9,678 nucleotides of DNA from Dehalococcoidia bacterium (lineage in GTDB: Bacteria; Chloroflexota; Dehalococcoidia; Dehalococcoidales; Fen-1064). The stretch's first letter is position 1. Each line of letters opens with the position of its first letter. The position numbers and the translations under genes are program-made. The notes beneath the pieces are model-generated. The model was not told the DNA's origin. It worked only from the letters and a program-made list of their open reading frames with translations, and did no database searches. The stretch is taken from contig DUES01000136.1 of assembly GCA_011192055.1 (NCBI GenBank), positions 1 to 9,678 of the forward strand. Reading direction: 5' to 3'. Positions 1 to 7,185 of the stretch are shown here, piece after piece.

Positions 1-587
1 CCTACCTGTCCGACAGTGGCCGTGCACTCGCTCCGGACCAGTCGTACTTCACCGGAGGGTAACCGTATGTGAGCGTAGTCACCTTCCTTGGCCATCAGTT
101 GCGCCGAACCTCCGGCGCTCCTGACCATCTGGCCTCCCTTACCTTTCACCATCTCGATATTATGTATCATCGTTCCCGTGGGAAGTGATCTCAATGGCAG
201 TGCATTACCGGGTTTAATATCGGCATCATCACCCGCCTTGACGGTATCACCAACATTTAATCCCTGGGGAGCAAGAATGTATCTCTTGTCACCGTCATTA
301 TAGAATATCAGTGCAATACGTGCCGAGCGATTTGGGTCGTACTCTATCGCCGTTACTCTTCCCGGGACACCAATCTTGTCCCGTTTGAAGTCAATTATGC
401 GAAGCCGACGCTTGGCACCACCACCCTGGTGACGCACCGTTATTCTTCCCTGGTTATTTCGTCCCGCCTTCTTCTTCAGCGGCAGCAGCAGGGCCTTCTC
501 CGGCTTCGTCTTGGTGATTTCATCGAAGCTGGAGCCGGTCATTGCCCGTCTGCCGGGCGATGTCGGGCGGTATATCTTCAGTGCCAT
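1..587 (-). CDS. rplB: 50S ribosomal protein L2 (uL2), C-terminus cut by window edge
   Basis: L2 binds 23S rRNA, helps join the ribosomal subunits and supports the peptidyl transferase centre. The ATG at 587 opens [18 protein letters not shown], the usual L2 beginning. The family landmarks [15 protein letters not shown] (about residues 47-61), [19 protein letters not shown] and [21 protein letters not shown] follow. About 195 of roughly 275 residues are present, so the C-terminal part with the catalytically important His region lies outside the window. A GGGAGG ribosome binding site sits just upstream of the ATG. It follows rplW after 18 bases, in the normal S10-operon order. Identity is certain; only the far end is missing. 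Confidence 0.97.
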   Translation of the reverse strand, partial: MALKIYRPTSPGRRAMTGSSFDEITKTKPEKALLLPLKKKAGRNNQGRITVRHQGGGAKRRLRIIDFKRDKIGVPGRVTAIEYDPNRSARIALIFYNDGDKRYILAPQGLNVGDTVKAGDDADIKPGNALPLRSLPTGTMIHNIEMVKGKGGQMVRSAGGSAQLMAKEGDYAHIRLPSGEVRLVRSECTATVGQV

Positions 588-605
588 CAGGCCTCCCTAC
601 AACAC

Positions 606-890
606 TTATACATTTTCAAAGAATTCTATCTTGTCACCGGTTTGAAGCGTAACGATTGCCTTTTTCCAGGATGGCGTCTGGACCTTTCGTCTCCCGATTC
701 TCCGCTCTTTCCCCGGTACAGTCATTACATTGACCGAAATAACCCCAACCTTGAACGATTTCTCAACAGCCTGCTTTATCTGCGGTTTGGTTGCTTTTCT
801 GGCTACTTCAAAGACGTATTTGTCTTCCATCTGGAGTATTGCATTTTTTTCAGTTACCAGAGGACGGCGCAGTACATCGTACAGATGCAT
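606..890 (-). CDS. rplW: 50S ribosomal protein L23 (uL23)
   Basis: L23 binds 23S rRNA at the exit of the peptide tunnel, where trigger factor and SRP dock. The 94-residue product has the normal family length. It opens [16 protein letters not shown], with the conserved RP-x-x-TEK box at residues 9-15, continues with KYVFEVARKATKPQIKQAVE, and has a central basic loop RRIGRRKVQTPSWKKA. Its ATG overlaps the rplD stop by one base (TAATG), so translation is probably coupled to rplD. rplB follows 18 bases later. Confidence 0.96.
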   Translation of the reverse strand: MHLYDVLRRPLVTEKNAILQMEDKYVFEVARKATKPQIKQAVEKSFKVGVISVNVMTVPGKERRIGRRKVQTPSWKKAIVTLQTGDKIEFFENV

Positions 891-1534
891 TAGTCTTCCT
901 CCTTAGCCGGGCTCTCACCCCAGAGTTTTTCCGCTTTCCTTACGGCACCAACTTCCATGACGAGTGCCTTGCTGGACAGTATATCCACCACGTTTATCAG
1001 GTCGGCAGGGCTGGTCTTAATCCCGGGTATATTTCGGGATGATTTGACCACATTAGCCTTCGGTTCGTTGGTTACTATCAGCGCGGTAGAGTCTACCTTG
1101 AGTGTTTCCAGAATCTGCACCATCTCCCTGGTCTTCGGCTCACCAAGTGAGAGAGATTCCAGAATGGTTAACTCTCCGTCTCTGACTTTTGCCGAGAGCA
1201 CGCATCTCAAGGCCAGTTGCCGCATCTTCTTCGGCATTGTCTGGCGATAGCTCCTCGGCTTGGGACCGAAGGTAATACCTCCACCACGGCGTAACGGTGA
1301 TTTGGCGCTGCCCGCCCGGGCATTACCCGTGCCTTTCTGGCGGAACAGTTTGTGCGAACTGCCTGTTACCTCGCCCCGGGTCTTGGTACTTGCTGTCCCC
1401 TGACGGGCATTGGCACGCTGTCTGACCACTGCCTGGTGAACCACCGCTTCATTAAACGGTACGTCAAAGACATGGTCACTGATTTCTATATTATCGACTA
1501 CTTTACCAGTAAGCCCATAAACCGGGGCTTGCAT
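890..1534 (-). CDS. rplD: 50S ribosomal protein L4 (uL4)
   Basis: L4 binds 23S rRNA and lines the peptide exit tunnel; in E. coli it also represses its own operon. I place the start at the ATG at 1534, giving 214 residues from [23 protein letters not shown] 18 bases upstream (1552) is also in frame, but it lies inside rplC. The stretch just after that GTG holds an AGGGAG ribosome binding site correctly spaced for the ATG. The extended tunnel loop is clear: [13 protein letters not shown], then [13 protein letters not shown]. This loop carries Phe where many bacteria have Trp, and Asn where GTGRAR is common. The C-terminus is acidic (KEED). rplC ends four bases before the start. Confidence 0.95.
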   Translation of the reverse strand: MQAPVYGLTGKVVDNIEISDHVFDVPFNEAVVHQAVVRQRANARQGTASTKTRGEVTGSSHKLFRQKGTGNARAGSAKSPLRRGGGITFGPKPRSYRQTMPKKMRQLALRCVLSAKVRDGELTILESLSLGEPKTREMVQILETLKVDSTALIVTNEPKANVVKSSRNIPGIKTSPADLINVVDILSSKALVMEVGAVRKAEKLWGESPAKEED

Positions 1535-1538
1535 CTTC

Positions 1539-2198
1539 TTATGCTCCCTCACCTGATTCAGTTCCTGAGTTGTATCCCTTAATGCGGCCTGATTTCTTTA
1601 TCAGCAGTAATCCGTTCCTGGGTCCGGGTAAAGCCCCCTTGACCAGCAGAAGGTTACGCTCCGAGTCAGACCGGTATACTTCCAGATTACGTACCGTTAC
1701 CGTGTCGCCACCCATCCGCCCGGCCATACGGGTTCCCTTGAAGACACGGCCCGGAGTGGTCGTTGCTCCTATGGAACCGGGAGCACGGTGACGGTCAGAC
1801 TGCCCATGAGTTTTAGGACCACCTTTGAAGTGATGTCGCTTTACCACACCGGCAAACCCTTTGCTCCTGGAAGTGGCTGTTACATCAATCAAATCACCGG
1901 CTTCAAACAGGCCGGCATCCACCTTATCTCCCACCTGGAACTCCCCGGTATCCTCTACCCGAAATTCCCGCAGATGGTTAAACTGGTCCAGTCCTTTGAC
2001 GTGTCCCCGTTCCGGTGAGTTTAGTTTTTTCTCTTTTCCGAATCCTAACTGGATAGAGCCGTATCCTTCCTTGGCGTCCGTCCTGACCTGAGTCACGCAA
2101 CATGGTCCGGCTTCGACAACTGTCACAGCCTCAACTTTGCCGTTGTCCCTGAATACCTGGCTCATACCAAGTTTTTTACCGATAATACCCGGAATCAT
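1539..2198 (-). CDS. rplC: 50S ribosomal protein L3 (uL3)
   Basis: L3 is an early 23S rRNA-binding protein with a long loop reaching towards the peptidyl transferase centre. The 219-residue product opens MIPGIIGKKLGMSQVFRDNG, the standard L3 beginning. The central loop reads HRAPGSIGATTTPGRVFKG, followed by TRMAGRMGGDTVTVRNLEV. The E. coli residue methylated by PrmB (Gln in SIGQNQTPG) is Thr here, so that modification is not expected. An AAGGGA-like ribosome binding site precedes the ATG, and rpsJ ends 29 bases upstream. This is the normal third position of an S10 operon once tuf is discounted. Confidence 0.96.
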   Translation of the reverse strand: MIPGIIGKKLGMSQVFRDNGKVEAVTVVEAGPCCVTQVRTDAKEGYGSIQLGFGKEKKLNSPERGHVKGLDQFNHLREFRVEDTGEFQVGDKVDAGLFEAGDLIDVTATSRSKGFAGVVKRHHFKGGPKTHGQSDRHRAPGSIGATTTPGRVFKGTRMAGRMGGDTVTVRNLEVYRSDSERNLLLVKGALPGPRNGLLLIKKSGRIKGYNSGTESGEGA

Positions 2199-2227
2199 AT
2201 CGTCCCTTATTCCTGCCTGTTTACTGT

Positions 2228-2536
2228 CTAGAGTTTGATGTCAAGCTCCACCCCTGAGGGTAGATTGAGTTTCGTCAGTGCATCAATAGTCTTTGACGTT
2301 GTCTCAACAATGTCTATCAGGCGTTTATGTGTCCGAATTTCGAACTGCTCCTGCGAGTCCTTGTCGATAAACGGTGACCGAATGACACTGTATTTCTGAA
2401 TGCGAGTCGGGAGCGGTATCGGGCCAACAACAACCGCCCCGGTCTGCTCAACGGTTTCCACAATCTGCTGTGCGGATTGGTCGACTATTTTGTGGTCAAA
2501 ACCCTTTAGCTTGATTCGAATCTTCTGTTTAGGCAT
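2228..2536 (-). CDS. rpsJ: 30S ribosomal protein S10 (uS10, NusE)
   Basis: S10 is a small-subunit head protein and, as NusE, a partner of NusB and NusG in antitermination. The 102-residue product has family length. It begins [20 protein letters not shown] and contains [24 protein letters not shown] and [12 protein letters not shown], the S10 signature. Its ATG lies eight bases inside the end of fusA (ATGCCTAA), which implies translational coupling. In many bacteria S10 starts its own operon with tuf upstream; here it is joined directly to the str genes. Confidence 0.97.
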   Translation of the reverse strand: MPKQKIRIKLKGFDHKIVDQSAQQIVETVEQTGAVVVGPIPLPTRIQKYSVIRSPFIDKDSQEQFEIRTHKRLIDIVETTSKTIDALTKLNLPSGVELDIKL

Positions 2537-4616
2537 ACCTAGCTATTCCTGCCCTGTCTGTAGTCCGGTCAATAAGCCCATCCGGTATTTCCTGGTAGCT
2601 ATGAAACTCCAAAGAGTGAGTAGCCCTGCCCTGGGTTTCCGACCGCAGGCTGGTAGTATAACCAAAGGTCTCCACCAGTGGGACAATGGCCTGGATAACA
2701 CACGTCTCTCCGTGTGTTTCGATCAGTGTTATATGTCCCCGCCGGGCGCTGACGTCCCCGATGATATCACCGAGGAATTCCTTGGGTGTTACTACTTCCA
2801 GTTTCATCACCGGCTCAAGCATTACGGGTCTGGCTTTGCTGACACACTTCTTGAATGCCATTGAGCCTGCCATCCTGAAGGCAATTTCCGATGAATCAAC
2901 TTCGTGATAGCTACCATCTACTAGCGTTACCCTGATATCCACCATGGGATAACCAGCCACTACGCCGGTCTCCATCGCTTCTTTTATACCGTTCTCAACG
3001 GGAGTAATATACTGTTTCGGAATTGCCGCGGCACGAATACGGTCAATGAATTTAAAACCGCTGTCTCGCTCCACGGGTTCAATTTCAATAACGACATGCC
3101 CGTACTGACCGTGTCCGCCGGTCTGGCGCACGAATCTGCCTTCCGCCCGTGCCGGAACGGTAATAGTCTCTTTATAAGCAACCCTGGGTCTGCCTATCTT
3201 GGCACTGACACCGAATTCGGACAACATACGGTTTACAATAATCTCAAGGTGCAGTTCACCCATACCGGCGATAACCGTCTGCCCCGTTTCCTCGTTATAA
3301 TTTACCTTGAAAGTGGGGTCTTCCTCGGTCAGTTTCCGCAGTGCTTCACCCATCTTGTCCTGGTCAGCCCTGGTTTTCGGTTCAATAGCAATCGAAATCA
3401 CCGGTTCAGGGAACCGTATCGACTCCAGGAGTACCGGCTGAGTAGCCTCGCACAGGGTATCTCCCGTAAATGTGTTCTTGAGACCCAGTGTGGCTACTAT
3501 TGCTCCGGTGTCAACAACGTCTATTTCTTCACGACGGTTGGACTGCATCAGGAGCAACCGGCCAATACGCTCTGTTTTACCGCGAGTCGAGTTATATATC
3601 TGAGCCCCGGCCCGTATTCTGCCGGAATACACCCTGAAGTAGACCAGTCGCCCTACAAACGGGTCGGTAACTACCTTGAAAGCCAGCGCTGAGAACGGTG
3701 CTTCGTCCCTGGCAGCCCGGGTAACCTCGTCACTGCTTTTGACATCGATTGCCTTAACCGGTGGCATATCCGACGGGGATGGCAGGTAGTCCACGATGGC
3801 ATCAAGGAGTATGCGTACTCCAATATTCCTCAGGGCACTGCCGCATAACACCGGTACTACGGCATCCGCCAGTGTTGCTCTCCTCACGGCTTTCTTCAAT
3901 TCGTCATTACTGATGCTTTCACCTTCGAGGTAACTCATCAGAATATCGTCATCAACTTCAGCCAGTTTCTCGATCATTGCCTGTCGGAACTTGCTGCACC
4001 TTTCCCGCTCTGATTCCGGGATTTCAATTTCTATCCGTGCGGAATCATTATCATCCGTAAACTTCCAGGCCCTGTTTTCTACCAGGTCAATGATACCCGT
4101 GAAGGAATCACTGCTGCCCAGTGGTAACTGTATCGGTAACGGCTGGGCTCGAAGCCTTTCCTTTATCATTGAGACGGTGCGGTGAAAATCAGCCCCCATT
4201 CGTTCCATCTTATTTACGAAACATATCCGGGGTACATCGTAGCGGTCCGCCTGCCGCCATACCGTTTCCGACTGTGCTTCAACACCGGCTACGCCATCGA
4301 AAACAACGACACCGCCATCGAGTACTCTGAGGCATCGTTCAACCTCGGCAGTAAAATCCACGTGGCCGGGCGTATCAATAATATTGACACGGTGCTCCTG
4401 CCAGTAACAGGTAATTGCTGCCGACGTAATGGTGATACCACGCTCTCTCTCCTGGTCCATCCAGTCCGTCACCGTGGTGCCTTCGTCTACCTGGCCAATT
4501 TTATAGGTAAGACCGGTATCATAAAGCATCCTCTCAGTGACGGTGGTCTTGCCAGCGTCAATGTGAGCAATGATAGCTATGTTTCGAATCCGCTCCAGCG
4601 GAAAGCTTCTGGGCAC
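2529..4616 (-). CDS. fusA: Elongation factor G
   Basis: EF-G is the cytoplasmic GTPase that drives translocation and, with RRF, ribosome recycling. I choose the GTG at 4616, giving 695 residues. An AAAGGA site lies seven bases upstream, and [25 protein letters not shown] has exactly the same N-terminal length as E. coli EF-G. An ATG six codons upstream (4634) is the alternative but has no visible ribosome binding site. An open frame running back to 4727 overlaps rpsG and is not credible. GTPase motifs are AHIDAGKT (17-24), RGITITSAA (59-67), DTPGHVDF (81-88) and NKME (135-138); the last normally ends in Asp. Domain III has GMGELHLEI (451-459) and domain IV has GGHGQYGH (500-507). The domain IV tip reads RAAAIPKQY (527-535), where GG-x-[IV]P-[KR]-EY is usual. 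Confidence 0.96.
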   Translation of the reverse strand: MPRSFPLERIRNIAIIAHIDAGKTTVTERMLYDTGLTYKIGQVDEGTTVTDWMDQERERGITITSAAITCYWQEHRVNIIDTPGHVDFTAEVERCLRVLDGGVVVFDGVAGVEAQSETVWRQADRYDVPRICFVNKMERMGADFHRTVSMIKERLRAQPLPIQLPLGSSDSFTGIIDLVENRAWKFTDDNDSARIEIEIPESERERCSKFRQAMIEKLAEVDDDILMSYLEGESISNDELKKAVRRATLADAVVPVLCGSALRNIGVRILLDAIVDYLPSPSDMPPVKAIDVKSSDEVTRAARDEAPFSALAFKVVTDPFVGRLVYFRVYSGRIRAGAQIYNSTRGKTERIGRLLLMQSNRREEIDVVDTGAIVATLGLKNTFTGDTLCEATQPVLLESIRFPEPVISIAIEPKTRADQDKMGEALRKLTEEDPTFKVNYNEETGQTVIAGMGELHLEIIVNRMLSEFGVSAKIGRPRVAYKETITVPARAEGRFVRQTGGHGQYGHVVIEIEPVERDSGFKFIDRIRAAAIPKQYITPVENGIKEAMETGVVAGYPMVDIRVTLVDGSYHEVDSSEIAFRMAGSMAFKKCVSKARPVMLEPVMKLEVVTPKEFLGDIIGDVSARRGHITLIETHGETCVIQAIVPLVETFGYTTSLRSETQGRATHSLEFHSYQEIPDGLIDRTTDRAGIARYA

Positions 4617-4668
4617 GATATTATCCTTTGTCATAATAGTCGGGTTGCGGCTAATAGCAGACCACCTC

Positions 4669-5142
4669 TCACCACCGATAATGGGCAAAGGCCCGATTGG
4701 CTTCGGCCATACGGTGTGTATCATCACGTTTTTTAACTGTTACCCCTTGTCCCTTGGAGGCATCGGCAAGTTCGGCGGCCAGTTTTTCCGCCATTGATTT
4801 GCCGGACCTTGCTCTGGCCGAATTTACCAGCCAACGTAAAGCCAGGGACAACCCGATTTCCGAAGTAACCTCAATCGGTACCTGATATGTAGCACCGCCA
4901 ACGCGGCGTGACTTAACTTTGAGTTGGGGAGTAGCGTTTCTTATTGCCAGTTCCACATCTGATAGCGGGGACTTTGAACCCTGCTCTTCTATGATATCCA
5001 GCGCCCCGTAGACAATTCGCTCTGCCGTGCTCTTCTTGCCATCCATCATTACCTTGTTGATGAGCTTGGCAACAACAATACTTTGATGTTTTGCATCAGG
5101 GCTTATTTTTGGTCTTTTCAGGACTCGAGCTCGCCTGGACAT
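4669..5142 (-). CDS. rpsG: 30S ribosomal protein S7 (uS7)
   Basis: S7 nucleates assembly of the 30S head and lines the E-site; in E. coli it also represses str-operon translation. The 157-residue product opens [19 protein letters not shown] and contains [23 protein letters not shown]. The signature [20 protein letters not shown] lies near residues 70-90, and the end reads [18 protein letters not shown], the classic S7 C-terminus. A strong AGGAGG site overlapping the rpsL stop region serves the ATG. The 21-base gap to rpsL is too short for the S7-binding intercistronic structure known from E. coli, so control, if any, must lie elsewhere. Confidence 0.97.
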   Translation of the reverse strand: MSRRARVLKRPKISPDAKHQSIVVAKLINKVMMDGKKSTAERIVYGALDIIEEQGSKSPLSDVELAIRNATPQLKVKSRRVGGATYQVPIEVTSEIGLSLALRWLVNSARARSGKSMAEKLAAELADASKGQGVTVKKRDDTHRMAEANRAFAHYRW

Positions 5143-5163
5143 ATCGTCTTTTCCTGCCTCCTA

Positions 5164-5592
5164 CTAACTTCCGGCAGCCGCTTTGGGCCGTTTTGCTCCG
5201 TATTTGCTTCGGCTTCTTCGGCGACCGGATACGCCATCGGCATCCAGTGTTCCCCGAACGACGTGATAACGAACACCGGGGAGGTCCTTGACACGACCAC
5301 CCCTGACAAGTACCACCGAGTGCTCCTGCAGTTCGTGGCCTTCACCGGGAATATAGGCTGTCACTTCCATCTGGTTGGTGAGCCTTACCCTGGCAATCTT
5401 GCGCAGCGCGGAATTAGGTTTCTTGGGCGTAGTCGTCTTGACCTGGACACAAACACCACGCTTCTGCGGGGAACCATCTCCCCAGGCCGTTCTATTCTTC
5501 AGGGCATTATAGACATAATGCAACGCCGGAGTTCTGCTTTTCTCAGCGCTCCTCTTACGTCCTTTGCGAACCAGTTGATTAACGGTTGGCAC
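5164..5592 (-). CDS. rpsL: 30S ribosomal protein S12 (uS12)
   Basis: S12 sits at the decoding centre and sets accuracy and streptomycin response. The start is a GTG ([15 protein letters not shown]) with AGGAG seven bases upstream. At 142 residues it is the long form: residues about 25-40 insert a segment absent from E. coli between PAL and SPQKRG, as is usual in Gram-positive and Chloroflexota lineages. The two loops that mutate to streptomycin resistance, [13 protein letters not shown] (53-65) and [11 protein letters not shown] (97-107), are wild type. Asp103 is the residue equivalent to the one methylthiolated by RimO. It is the first gene of the operon and follows the promoter and leader described separately. 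Confidence 0.97.
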   Translation of the reverse strand: MPTVNQLVRKGRKRSAEKSRTPALHYVYNALKNRTAWGDGSPQKRGVCVQVKTTTPKKPNSALRKIARVRLTNQMEVTAYIPGEGHELQEHSVVLVRGGRVKDLPGVRYHVVRGTLDADGVSGRRRSRSKYGAKRPKAAAGS

Positions 5593-5717
5593 TTATTCGC
5601 TCCTATTTTCTACATTTTTAATGGATGAGCTAAGGCTCATCCATCCTTTTGAAAGGCTGGTAAATCGAGACTGACCGTCCTATTTACCGATTCTAAGATG
5701 AATCAGAATGCACAAAT
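5593..5717 (-). promoter_or_regulatory. Structured 5' leader of the rpsL operon
   Basis: Two inverted repeats lie in the predicted untranslated leader. The first, as transcribed, pairs 5688-5682 (GGTAAAT) with 5665-5659 (ATTTACC). The second is a perfect 10-bp stem, ATGGATGAGC at 5644-5635 pairing with GCTCATCCAT at 5630-5621, closed by a four-base CTTA loop. Neither stem is followed by a run of T, so they do not look like simple terminators. A leader of this kind ahead of a ribosomal operon could bind a product such as S12 or S7, but this is inference. I recognise no catalogued r-protein leader motif. Confidence 0.5.
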
Positions 5718-6010
5718 AAGTATATTATCATACTACCCCGAGTGGTGTCAACAATTTCAGACCAATGACAAACAGGTATATACTCCTTCTCCAACAGGTC
5801 TTCACAGACTCCATACCATGACTATCTTCGGGGTTGTCTGGTGGCTGCTACCAGCGGGTGGTATAATCCCATCTACCATCTTTTATGAGTTGATACCGGG
5901 CAAAGATGGTGTTAATATCCGGTAGCCACTAACTATCATACCTGAAGATGGTATTCGGAAGCAAATTGTTCAGAATCACGTACGCATTGACGCTATGGTA
6001 TAATCCGGTA
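5718..6010 (+). promoter_or_regulatory. Folk-side control region with two extended -10 promoters and dense dyads
   Basis: No credible gene is seen between the rpsL promoter and folK. The plus strand has the identical 11-mer TGGTATAATCC at 5859-5869 and 5996-6006, each a consensus extended -10 with no good -35. Predicted starts are near 5874 and 6011. Between them lie ACCATCTTT (5875-5883) with its complement AAAGATGGT (5902-5910), a second AAGATGGT (5945-5952), TACCGG (5894-5899) and CCGGTA (5919-5924, 6005-6010). An open frame over 5698-5925 exists but starts inside the rpsL promoter, has no ribosome binding site and looks accidental. Confidence 0.55.
5724..5751 (-). promoter_or_regulatory. 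Sigma-70-type promoter for the rpsL ribosomal operon
   Basis: On the minus strand a perfect TTGACA (-35, 5751-5746) is separated by 16 bases from GATAAT (-10, 5729-5724). Transcription would start near 5717, giving a leader of about 125 bases before the rpsL GTG. No promoter this good is seen inside the ribosomal gene cluster. This makes it the likely main promoter for all eight genes. Confidence 0.8.
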
Positions 6011-6024
6011 AACAGGAGGCAGGT

Positions 6025-6075
6025 TTGTCTCTTTACGATACCGGAAAAACGATTCGCTGGTGGACTATAAGATGA
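6025..6075 (+). CDS. Possible 16-residue leader peptide ahead of folK
   Basis: An AGGAGG (6014-6019) sits five bases before a TTG at 6025. This opens a short frame, MSLYDTGKTIRWWTIR, that stops with TGA at 6073-6075. That stop overlaps the folK ATG as ATGA, the classic coupling arrangement. The AGGAGG is otherwise unexplained: it is more than 50 bases from the folK start and out of frame with it. The peptide has two adjacent Trp codons, but no terminator/antiterminator pair is evident. It may be a coupling or leader peptide; the TTG start and small size leave real doubt. Confidence 0.4.
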   Translation: MSLYDTGKTIRWWTIR

Positions 6076-6599
6076 CAGATTCACAGTCTTCACGACAGGC
6101 AAGTACCGAAACCACTCTCGTCTACCTTGGTCTTGGCTCAAACATGGGTGACCGCCGGGCAAACCTGGACAAGGCACTTGAGTTACTCTCGCAGAGGGTC
6201 TCTGTCCTGGAAGTCTCCTCAACCTACGATACCGAGCCGGTTGGCAATGTCAGTCAGCCGCGTTTCCTCAATCTCGCCTGCAAGGTCAGTACCCGGCTGG
6301 AGCCTATCGGTCTGCTTACCCTGCTCAAGGGGATTGAGTCAAAGCTGGGACGAAAGCAGACCGGACCAAATACGCCCCGCCCGATTGATATCGATATCCT
6401 CTTTTTCGGCGAACTGGCCATGGACTCCCCCAAGCTGACAATCCCGCACCCCAGGTTGATAGAGAGAGCCTTTGTCCTGGTCCCCCTGGCAGATATCACT
6501 CCGGACCTGGTGCACCCGGTCACAGGGAAAACCGTACTGGAGATGCTGAAGTCACTGCAAAAGGGAGTGCAGGGAGTTTTCAAATGGCAGGAAGGTTAG
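6072..6599 (+). CDS. folK: 2-amino-4-hydroxy-6-hydroxymethyldihydropteridine pyrophosphokinase (HPPK)
   Basis: HPPK transfers pyrophosphate from ATP to 6-hydroxymethyl-dihydropterin, the step before dihydropteroate synthase in folate synthesis. From the ATG at 6072 the product has 175 residues. Landmarks are YLGLGSNMGD (18-27), TYDTEPVGN (51-59), FLN (65-67) and RPIDIDILFF (103-112) with the two metal-binding Asp residues 106 and 108. PHPRLIERAFVLVPL (125-139) closes the family signature. A GTG at 6060 is in frame but lacks a ribosome binding site; GGTGGA serves the ATG, which also overlaps the upstream short frame. It is a single-domain enzyme, not fused to FolB or FolP, and is followed after nine bases by a COG0720 gene. 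Confidence 0.95.
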   Translation: MTDSQSSRQASTETTLVYLGLGSNMGDRRANLDKALELLSQRVSVLEVSSTYDTEPVGNVSQPRFLNLACKVSTRLEPIGLLTLLKGIESKLGRKQTGPNTPRPIDIDILFFGELAMDSPKLTIPHPRLIERAFVLVPLADITPDLVHPVTGKTVLEMLKSLQKGVQGVFKWQEG

Positions 6600-6608
6600 G
6601 AGAAGCCC

Positions 6609-6986
6609 ATGTATACAATATCTGTTGAGCAGCATTTCGATGCCGCTCACTACCTTCGGGGCTACCAGGGCAAGTGCGAAGCGCTGCACGGACACCGCTT
6701 CCGGGTAGTGGTCAGTGTCGAAGCAACACAGCTTGACGACACCGGTATGGCCTTTGACTTTACGCTGCTGAAGCAACACCTGGGAGAGATTATCGACCGG
6801 CTTGACCATACCTGCCTGAATGATATAGCACCGTTCGACGAAATAAATCCGTCCTCAGAGAATATCGCAACCACTATCTACCAGGAACTCAATCCGAAGC
6901 TGGCCGGAGCGCCGGTTTCCCTGTCCTGCATCGAGGTGTGGGAATCGCCCCAGAGCAGGGCGGCTTACAGGCCGGATACAGACTGA
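6609..6986 (+). CDS. queD: 6-pyruvoyl-tetrahydropterin synthase / QueD family protein
   Basis: This 125-residue T-fold enzyme belongs to COG0720. QueD members convert dihydroneopterin triphosphate to 6-carboxy-tetrahydropterin for queuosine; related PTPS-III members make the folate precursor instead of FolB. Zinc ligands are His14 (HFDAAH), His27 and His29 (HGH). The nucleophile position is Cys23 in KCEALHGHRF, followed directly by Glu24. Other landmarks are DFTLLK (50-55), LDHTCLND (65-72, catalytic Asp-His), PSSENIA (81-87) and EVWES (109-113). AGGAGA precedes the ATG, and it is co-transcribed with folK. The Cys supports QueD-type chemistry, but the adjacent Glu and the folK partner leave a folate role open. 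Confidence 0.88.
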   Translation: MYTISVEQHFDAAHYLRGYQGKCEALHGHRFRVVVSVEATQLDDTGMAFDFTLLKQHLGEIIDRLDHTCLNDIAPFDEINPSSENIATTIYQELNPKLAGAPVSLSCIEVWESPQSRAAYRPDTD

Positions 6987-7011
6987 TTACCCCGAATAAG
7001 TAACCGGTCAC

Positions 7012-7185
7012 CTATTCCTGGGGCAGCATATTGGGAATGGTCTCCTCGATGGGATATTTGACATCACATTTGGCACAGTGCAGGCTACCGGTGACGATTT
7101 CCTTCTCGTTCTCCTCCTCAACGGTGAGAACGAGTTCCCCCTTGCACACCGGGCAGACCAATATATCCATCAGCTCTCTTTTCAT
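7012..7185 (-). CDS. Trm112/YcaR-type zinc-ribbon protein
   Basis: A 57-residue protein begins MKRELMDILVCPVCKGELV and contains a second pair CAKC at 37-40, then KYPIEETIPNMLPQE. Two CxxC pairs (11-14 and 37-40) about 22 residues apart, with the -IPNML- ending, match the Trm112p-like/UPF0434 (YcaR) family. Members are small zinc proteins; eukaryotic Trm112 activates methyltransferases, while bacterial roles are poorly defined. The gene converges on queD with a 25-base gap holding no clear terminator. There is almost no ribosome binding site, and a TATAAT lies only a few bases before the ATG. I am confident of the family and unsure of the function. Confidence 0.88.
   Translation of the reverse strand: MKRELMDILVCPVCKGELVLTVEEENEKEIVTGSLHCAKCDVKYPIEETIPNMLPQE

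Noticed and set aside
1535..1552. GTG start for rplD six codons upstream
   Set aside because: It lies within rplC, and the stretch after it contains the ribosome binding site for the ATG at 1534, which gives the usual L4 beginning.
4617..4727. Longer fusA start reaching back into rpsG
   Set aside because: It would add residues read out of frame from the end of rpsG. The GTG at 4616 has a good site and gives the normal EF-G N-terminus.
5698..5925. 75-codon plus-strand open frame in the folK upstream region
   Set aside because: It begins inside the rpsL promoter, has no ribosome binding site, spans dyads and a promoter box, and its translation has no recognisable pattern.
5859..5925. Known preQ1 or tetrahydrofolate riboswitch
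   Set aside because: The sequence lacks the A-rich tail and conserved loop bases I associate with preQ1-I and the conserved core of THF aptamers; only the generic pseudoknot layout fits.
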